Shown here in pieces: positions 59,001 to 64,000 of a stretch of 64,000 nt of DNA; position 1 is the first letter of the stretch, and every line of letters begins with the position of its first letter. A model generated the notes under the pieces. The model was not told the DNA's origin. It saw only the letters and a list, made by a program, of their open reading frames with translations, and searched no databases. The stretch is taken from the NCBI RefSeq assembly GCF_041260155.1, contig NC_091942.1, positions 16,314,001 through 16,378,000 of the forward strand, in the 5' to 3' direction. The DNA is from Ptychodera flava (Eukaryota; Hemichordata; Enteropneusta; Ptychoderidae). A program made the position numbers and the translations under genes.

Positions 59001-62000
59001 TTACCGCATTTCAACACCAAATACAGTTTACCATATCAAATGCTTACTAAATCACAACATTACATACTCTTAGTTCCAGTAGGTATAAAATTACCCCCCA
59101 AAAAATCTTAAAAATACAAAATGAAAGATGTCCCTATAAAATTGAGTTTCGCAAAGTTGCCCCAAAAATTCAAAATTCCAGATTTCAACCTAATTTCAAT
59201 ATATAATATTAACACAAACCCTATGAACCTGTTTACTAAATATCAAAGCAATCAGACGGGTAAATTTTGAGAAACAAATTTTTTGACCAAAAATGAGAAA
59301 ATTGCCCCTCAAATACAAAATTGCAGATTTCATCCTAATTTCAATATATCTTATTAACATAAACCCTAGGAACCTGTACACTAAATATCAAAGCTACCAT
59401 ATCAATAGTTTTGGGGAAAAAAAATTTGACCAAAAAAGGCAAAAATTGCCCCACAAATAAAAAAATTGCCAGTTTCAACCTAACTTCAATACATTATATC
59501 TAGATAAATCTTAGATACCTGTATACCAAATATCAAAGCTATCAGATCAGTAGTTTTTGGATAAAAAAATTTTTGACCAAAACTTGGGAAAATTGCCCCA
59601 AAATTACAAATATGATAATATCAATACAATTTGTACAAACTTGACTGAGGTCATCCTGAGGAACATGAATATTAACTTTCAGAGCAATCAGACGAGCAAT
59701 TTCAGAGAACAAGATTTTTTGACTAAAAACAGAAAAAAATACCCTAAAAATACAAACATCCAAATTTCACCCAAATTTGTGCACACATAATTTAGAATAC
59801 CTAAAGGAATCTGCATACTAAGTTTCAACCCAATCTGACCAATGCTTACTGAGTTTTAGCCATTTGCAGGATTTTTCCTTTTTCCCCCTCATTTGCATAT
59901 TTTTGGCACTGACACATTCATTTGAACAAATTCACATCTCCATCCCTGGGTGCACCTGTACACCAAATACTAAGACGGCAGCCATTGCGGTTTAGGAGTT
60001 TTTGATCTGGATGGACTAACAGACATACATTTTCACAAAAATGACGAGAAATGGCAGTACGAGACTCTATGAGTAAAAATACATTTATGTCATTGGTTTT
60101 GACCATAAGTGAGTGCGTGTAAAAGAAGTCCTGGAAGCAAACTGGGACTGGTCCTGGAGGCAAACTAGAAGCGGTCCTGGAGTGCATTTTCGAGAAACAA
60201 ATTTTTTGACCAAAAATGGCAAAAATTGCCCAAAAAATACAAAACTGCAGATTTCATCATAATTTCAATATATCAGAGTAAAATAACCCCTATGTACTAA
60301 ATATGAAACCTATCAGACGAGTGCTTTTTGAGAAACAAATTTTTTGACTAAAAATGGCAAAAATTGCTGCAAAAATAAAAAATTGTAGATTTCATCATAA
60401 TTTGAATAAATCACATTTTGATCATCCCTATGAACCTGTAAACCAAATATCAAAGCTGTCAGACAAGCGGTTTTGGTGAAATAAATTTTTGACCTAATAT
60501 GACAAAAATTGCCTAATAAATGCACAATTGAATATTTCAGCACAATTTGAACAAATTTGAAATACATGTAGGTCATCCCTAGGGACCTATATCCCAATAT
60601 CAAAGCTGTCTGACCTGCAGTTTTGAAGAAGATTTTCAAAGATCTTTTGACCACAAATGACAAAAATTGCCTTCAAAATACAAATTCGCGTATTTCATTG
60701 CAATTTGAACAGGGACCTGTTTACCCAATATTAAAGCTGTCTGACCAGCTGTTCAGATTTTTGCCCCAAAATAGCCAAGTTAGCCTCTAAATTACAATTT
60801 TGCATATACCACAGACAACGGGTGACAGACCAGAGACGATGCCACACATCCACTTATAATAATTTAAGCTTCACGTTGTTGACAGCAAAGCTAACTAGTA
60901 TCTGTACTGTGAATGGAAAGAGTTCCTTAAGCCCCCATCCCTCCCCCACCCCAAAATTTTTTTCTTAAGTAGGATATATACAACACTTTTATTCTAACCC
61001 TAACCCTAATTCTAAACCCTTCCATAAGTTTTATTTGATGTGCTTCTTCCAAGGAAAGTCCGTGATTAAAGTGCTTTCTAGGTATGAAGGGCCTAAAGGA
61101 ACTCTTGCCCTGTAATTTTAGTGTAGAGCACTGTCGATGTCATCACATGTTGAATGAATCTAGCTTTGCATGGCAGGGCTGTATGTTATCGGCGTTATAA
61201 TATACGACCTCCCACGCCGGTAACACACAGCCCTGCCTAGCTGCAAAATTGTAGCTCTACGGTGAGGCGGTCGGTGAGTTTTGGTTTTTGCGATATCGCT
61301 CACCAGTAGAGCTACATAGCATACATAATAAGCCACACATGGCGCGGCATTTTCATGTAAAATCCCACGTATTTACTGCATTTGGTCGTACCGATTTATC
61401 ACTACTGAAGACTAAACACTATACTACACTAACCTTGTCGTTTATGGGGTTTGGTATTAGCACAGACACGTCGATCGCGTTCCATAAACATTGAGCGTGT
61501 TTCTGAGAGCCGCCATTACCGGAAGTTGGTAATGGCGGCTCCAAGAAATGTTTTTTGAACGCGATCGACGTATTTGAACAAATACCAAACCCCATACACG
61601 ACAAGGTTAGTGTAGTATAGTGTTTAATCTTCAGTAGTGATAAATCAGTATGACCAAATGCAGTAAATATGTGGGATTTTACATCAAAATGCCGTGCCAT
61701 GTGCAGCGTGCTTATTTTGTATGCTTCAGGGCCTTCGGCACTGTAGCTCTACTGGTGAGTGAGGTCGCAAAAACCAAAACTCACCGACCGCCTCACCGTA
61801 GAGCTACAATTTTGCAGCTATTTAAGCCCTGCCATGCCATTTGAATCATGGAGGTACAAGCAGAACTCCATCATATTGGGATATTGGACCGAGTTTGTTT
61901 TGCACTCAGTCCATGGTTGACAAAGTTGTTTTGGGGCAGACTTGAACTTGGACCGAATTGGTTCCTCAGTCTCAGCATGCATCCCCAGTCCGAGTTGGAT

Positions 62001-62243
62001 TTTGTTGGGCAGAGTTGACTGCAGCATGCTGCTTTGCCAGGACATTGAGCGTTTTTGTTTCAAAATTAAACTAAATGTTTACAACTTGCAACTCAAGCAT
62101 GGTTCTCTCTGGGAAAGATACGCAGTTTTCGAGTGAACTAAATTTATTCCTTATGATGCGAAAAAATACTCGAAGAAATATATATCAAATGCCAACTGTG
62201 TACCTACCGCTACATTAACACTCCGTTCGCGGTCTTCCGCCAT
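44096..62243 (-). CDS. NUP85: Nucleoporin Nup85 (19 coding exons, 667 aa)
   Basis: Nup85 is a scaffold subunit of the nuclear pore Y (Nup107-160) complex; its helical ACE1-type domain pairs with Seh1. Coding exons in transcript order on the minus strand: 62243-62204, 56906-56799, 55612-55496, 54387-54327, 52726-52656, 52188-52075, 51667-51546, 51148-51062, 50047-49883, 49117-48986, 48464-48361, 47775-47692, 47336-47271, 47065-47015, 46512-46412, 45760-45542, 45153-45054, 44760-44601, 44197-44096. All introns are GT-AG and all phases agree (2004 nt). Family marks: [14 protein letters not shown] near the start, [142 protein letters not shown], and LARNLSRAI at the end. Length is close to the ~656 aa of the vertebrate protein. 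The start sits in a 40-nt first exon, [13 protein letters not shown]. Intron 1 (5.3 kb) holds several repeats. Confidence 0.95.
54660..54870. other. Possible dispersed repeat in NUP85 intron 3
   Basis: gggtagttcgcacctcgaaa to aaaatggccaccattgttgt has a style often seen in invertebrate repeats, but I see no second copy in the window. The call is tentative. Confidence 0.25.
55863..55892. repeat. Perfect 30-bp hairpin in NUP85 intron 2
   Basis: catagaccctc and gagggtctatg flank a short gttttttt loop. Confidence 0.8.
56078..56710. mobile_element. Inverted-repeat element related to 41846-42464, in NUP85
   Basis: The left part (gacacttcacaacaaaacca, cccacaccactttgccc) and right part (gtgaagtggttttggtgcga) are inverted versions of the same degenerate ~20-bp motif. 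The length, about 633 bp, is close to the related copy. The ends are more diverged and no target duplication is seen. It spans intron 2 and stops about 90 bp beyond the exon 2 donor (56799). Confidence 0.65.
57896..58010. repeat. Fragment of the TTAA-type repeat, inverted
   Basis: TTAAccctttgagcgctaac (57896) followed by gtcaatttttctccc is the reverse complement of the right ends at 3284 and 38573. The other end is not recognisable, so it may be truncated. Confidence 0.55.
58700..60800. repeat. Diverged ~145-bp tandem array in NUP85 intron 1
   Basis: The phrase tttttgaccaaaaat recurs at about 59285, 59428, 59575, 59721, 60208, 60346, 60491 and 60648, a spacing of about 138-157 bp. Each unit also has aaatatcaaagctrtcagac and tttcatcataatttgaa. 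The same monomer occurs singly or doubly in the right part of the 'agctactatagac' elements and of the 2.5-kb repeat. Confidence 0.75.
60994..61017. repeat. Short telomere-like tract
   Basis: ctaaccctaaccctaattct is about three and a half units of CCCTAA, already decaying. Confidence 0.7.
61168..61837. mobile_element. 670-bp foldback element in NUP85 intron 1
   Basis: gcatggcagggct at the left (61168-61180) is mirrored by agccctgccatgc at the right (61825-61837). The arms run inward for about 330 bp to a centre at about 61515 (gccgccattaccggaa and ggtaatggcggc). A nested palindrome (61173-61237, gcagggctgt to acagccctgc) lies only in the left arm. No clear target duplication is seen. The frames at 61288-61494 and 61419-61700 are mirror images of each other. 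Confidence 0.85.
61838..62203. other. Start of NUP85 intron 1, no feature seen
   Basis: This is the 5' end of intron 1 on the minus strand, beginning at the GTACAC donor (62203). Frames on both strands have no recognised domains. Confidence 0.5.
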
Positions 62244-62450
62244 CTTACAGAATAACCTATGACCTACCTTACTGGCGTAAAGTTGGCGTCATCCTCATCT
62301 TCAACTTAATCGCTGATGCTGAAAATGACGCTGCTCAGCACTCGCCAGCGTCAGCTTCAGCCACAGGCGACCCAGACGTATTGAGCTTGTACCAAATTGC
62401 GGCCAGTCATGACCATTTTTTCCAAAATTTACTGCAGCCAATGTATTTCG
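62244..62450. promoter_or_regulatory. NUP85 5' region, possible bidirectional promoter
   Basis: This interval separates the NUP85 ATG (62243, minus) from a possible plus-strand start at 62451. It contains CpG-containing tracts (for example 62320-62375) and no TATA box that I can assign. The inference of bidirectionality depends on the plus-strand exon being real. Confidence 0.3.
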
Positions 62451-62618
62451 ATGGCGGGAGAGAGCCAGCAGTTTGTTTATTTCTTGAAACATTTCCGGAG
62501 AGCTTCTTCCCTTCCCCTTTTAGTAACTTTTCCTATCCTTCGCAATGTTCATAAACATAACCAACCCATAAAATCCCTGATAAGTTCACGGATTAGCATA
62601 ATTATTTGTGTTGACTAA
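62451..62618 (+). CDS. Possible divergent first exon, 55 aa as an open frame
   Basis: The frame starts MAGESQQFVYFLKHFRRASS. It has several Arg and Lys among hydrophobic residues and few acidic ones after position 4, which resembles a mitochondrial presequence. It may end earlier at a weak donor (ttagtaact, about 62522). No second exon is identified before the end of the window. The ATG context (ttcgATGG) is only moderate. Confidence 0.25.
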   Translation: MAGESQQFVYFLKHFRRASSLPLLVTFPILRNVHKHNQPIKSLISSRISIIICVD

Positions 62619-62624
62619 TTACTT

Positions 62625-62720
62625 AGGGTTTCGAGACCACGAGTCCGAAACCCTCCAGTAATCGTCCTGTTTATTACTATAATTAGGGTTTCGAAACCCT
62701 CTTGTAATCGTTCTGGTATT
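62625..62720. repeat. Short direct and inverted repeat around 'agggtttcg'
   Basis: Two units of ttagggtttcg, then aaaccctcyhgtaatcgt, lie about 65 bp apart. The second contains the palindrome agggtttcgaaaccct. Confidence 0.75.
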
Positions 62721-62989
62721 TATTATTATTGTTCTCCAAACTGTTTCGCCACTCTTTCGAACACCGTTGTTCCAATTCAGTTCGTATTTGGCATATGGGT
62801 AAAACTCAAAATCCATATTTTTAGTTAGTTACCTTGGCGACAGGTCACATGACACGACTGCCATCTTGCTTTGAAAATTTCAAATTCACCTCATTTGCAT
62901 AAAAAGAAACGAATCGAAATTCCGCGAGGTCTTTATGTAGACCATAAAACTAGGCTCCTTCGTGCCAAAAATCAAGGTCACAGGCCCTG

Positions 62990-63470
62990 CCGATTTGAGA
63001 GGATTTTCAAAGCATTGTTTTCACATTTTTCTATGACCTTTGACCTTCCTTATTCCTCTGTAGTTAAGCTGTTGCTATATCTCATTCTGGGCCTTTGTAA
63101 CAGTCCCTGAGAACAGGTGTTTTTAGAACAAAGTCAAGTATGCGACCAAATCGGAAACCTTATTTCGCGGTTGCCCTTGACCTTTGACCTTCATATATTA
63201 CTAAGCTTATTATTTATGCGCATATCTAATTCTGGGCTTGGAAATTGAGGTAGATGTCTGATTTTCGGTATACAGGGATACCATGGGAACAAAGATTTTC
63301 GACAAAATGTCACATGATTTGACACTTCCTGTACCTCATTAATTATGCACATATCTAATTCTGGGCGAGCCAATAGAGGTAGAGGTGTGATTTTTGGTAT
63401 ATACGGTAGGGATAACTATGGGATACATTTTTTTTGTACAAAATGTCATGTTACCTCGATGACCTTTGAC
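62990..63470. repeat. Degenerate copies of the 226-bp satellite
   Basis: Phrases such as gacctttgacctt (about 63040, 63178), cgacctttgacctcg-like text (63460), tacctcattaattatgcaca (63331) and gagccaatagaggtagaggt (63366) match the monomer of the 1-7 kb arrays. About two to three decayed units remain. Confidence 0.75.
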
Positions 63471-63872
63471 CTCGATTTCACAAATTTACTCACAGCCTTT
63501 CATCTTTTTGCATGTATTTCTCTTATCTGTGCATCAAATTGTCTCAAAACCCGCTCATTGCTGCTTTGCAGCTATATTTACAAGATGTGTTTATGAGAGA
63601 TAAATGTTCTTGTAATGAGGTGTAAGATAAAAAAGAGTCAAGAGGCTAGGTTAGGTTATATAATCATTTATTTTATTTACTCTGATCAGTCAGAGCATGA
63701 AGAAAAGGAGAGGAACTGATAGAGAAAAGTGAGAAAACTCAATACGTCTGTGCTTCAGCGTCACGTCGATGTGACTCTACCCGATTACAGGTAAGTGATG
63801 AAATTCGCGTAAACCTTGAAGAAAAACAGCTGTATTCTTTCACAATTTTCTATTGAATATGTATAGGATAAA
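63471..63872. other. Non-coding, no feature seen
   Basis: Short frames only. I see no tandem or inverted repeats until the palindrome that follows. Confidence 0.45.
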
Positions 63873-64000
63873 GCCCGAGTACAAGGGCTCTTCTGGTATA
63901 TATATAAGTCCAACCCAACGATAAAATGTCGAGGCCGCAGGCCGAGACATTTTATCGTAGGGTTGGACTTTATATACCAGAAGAGCCCGAGTACGAGGGT
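63873..64000. repeat. Palindrome running to the window edge
   Basis: agcccgagtacaagggctct (then tctggtatatatataagtcc) is mirrored by ggactttatataccagaaga (then gcccgagtacgaggg). The centre reads tgtcgaggccgcaggccgag. The right edge may continue beyond the window. Confidence 0.85.

Overview
This window is from an animal nuclear genome. Two intron-rich genes (GT-AG introns throughout), C2H2 zinc-finger arrays with TNEKPF linkers, TTAGGG-type telomere-like repeats, long (TA)n and (TG)n microsatellites and very dense non-autonomous transposons all point that way. Both genes resemble their vertebrate orthologues closely. Together with the repeat style this suggests a marine invertebrate deuterostome (hemichordate, lancelet or echinoderm grade), but I cannot name the species from sequence alone. 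There are no operons, bacterial genes or CRISPR arrays.

Region 1-31 kb is a repeat-rich, gene-poor block. It starts with two copies (1-2830 and about 4958-7379) of a composite repeat made of a 26-bp minisatellite, a unique bridge and an array of 226-bp monomers. Two more copies lie in opposite orientation inside a 2.5-kb direct duplication (17393-19923 and 19931-22474). Between them are two related C2H2 zinc-finger loci on the minus strand: a decayed one (about 9010-9960) and a better preserved one (15796-17293), which has 14 fingers open and three more behind a 2-bp frameshift. Several elements have visible boundaries: a 3.5-kb TTAA-bounded composite (3976-7494), a 320-bp foldback carrying telomere-like repeats with a 7-bp target duplication (8153-8472), a 1.2-kb foldback with an 8-bp target duplication (13099-14324), and a 479-bp element with an 8-bp target duplication (28520-28998). 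The last sits inside a 6.1-kb inverted-repeat-bounded region (24752-30830).

Region 31-64 kb holds two complete genes in tail-to-tail orientation. GGH (gamma-glutamyl hydrolase) is on the plus strand, 8 coding exons, 31706-36794, 313 aa. NUP85 (nuclear pore Y-complex subunit) is on the minus strand, 19 coding exons, 62243-44096, 667 aa. I rebuilt both exon by exon, and the reading phase agrees at every junction. Their products act separately: GGH in folate polyglutamate turnover, NUP85 in the pore scaffold. Their introns and the 7-kb gap between them hold further foldback and inverted-repeat elements. A possible divergent first exon lies 208 bp upstream of the NUP85 start.

No new multi-gene system is visible. 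The most unusual signals are in the repeats. The 226-bp monomer carries a perfect nuclear-receptor DR1 site next to a third half-site and a CACGTG palindrome. A foldback transposon carries telomere-like DNA. A recurring class of 80-145 bp near-perfect palindromes has loops rich in GGCC.
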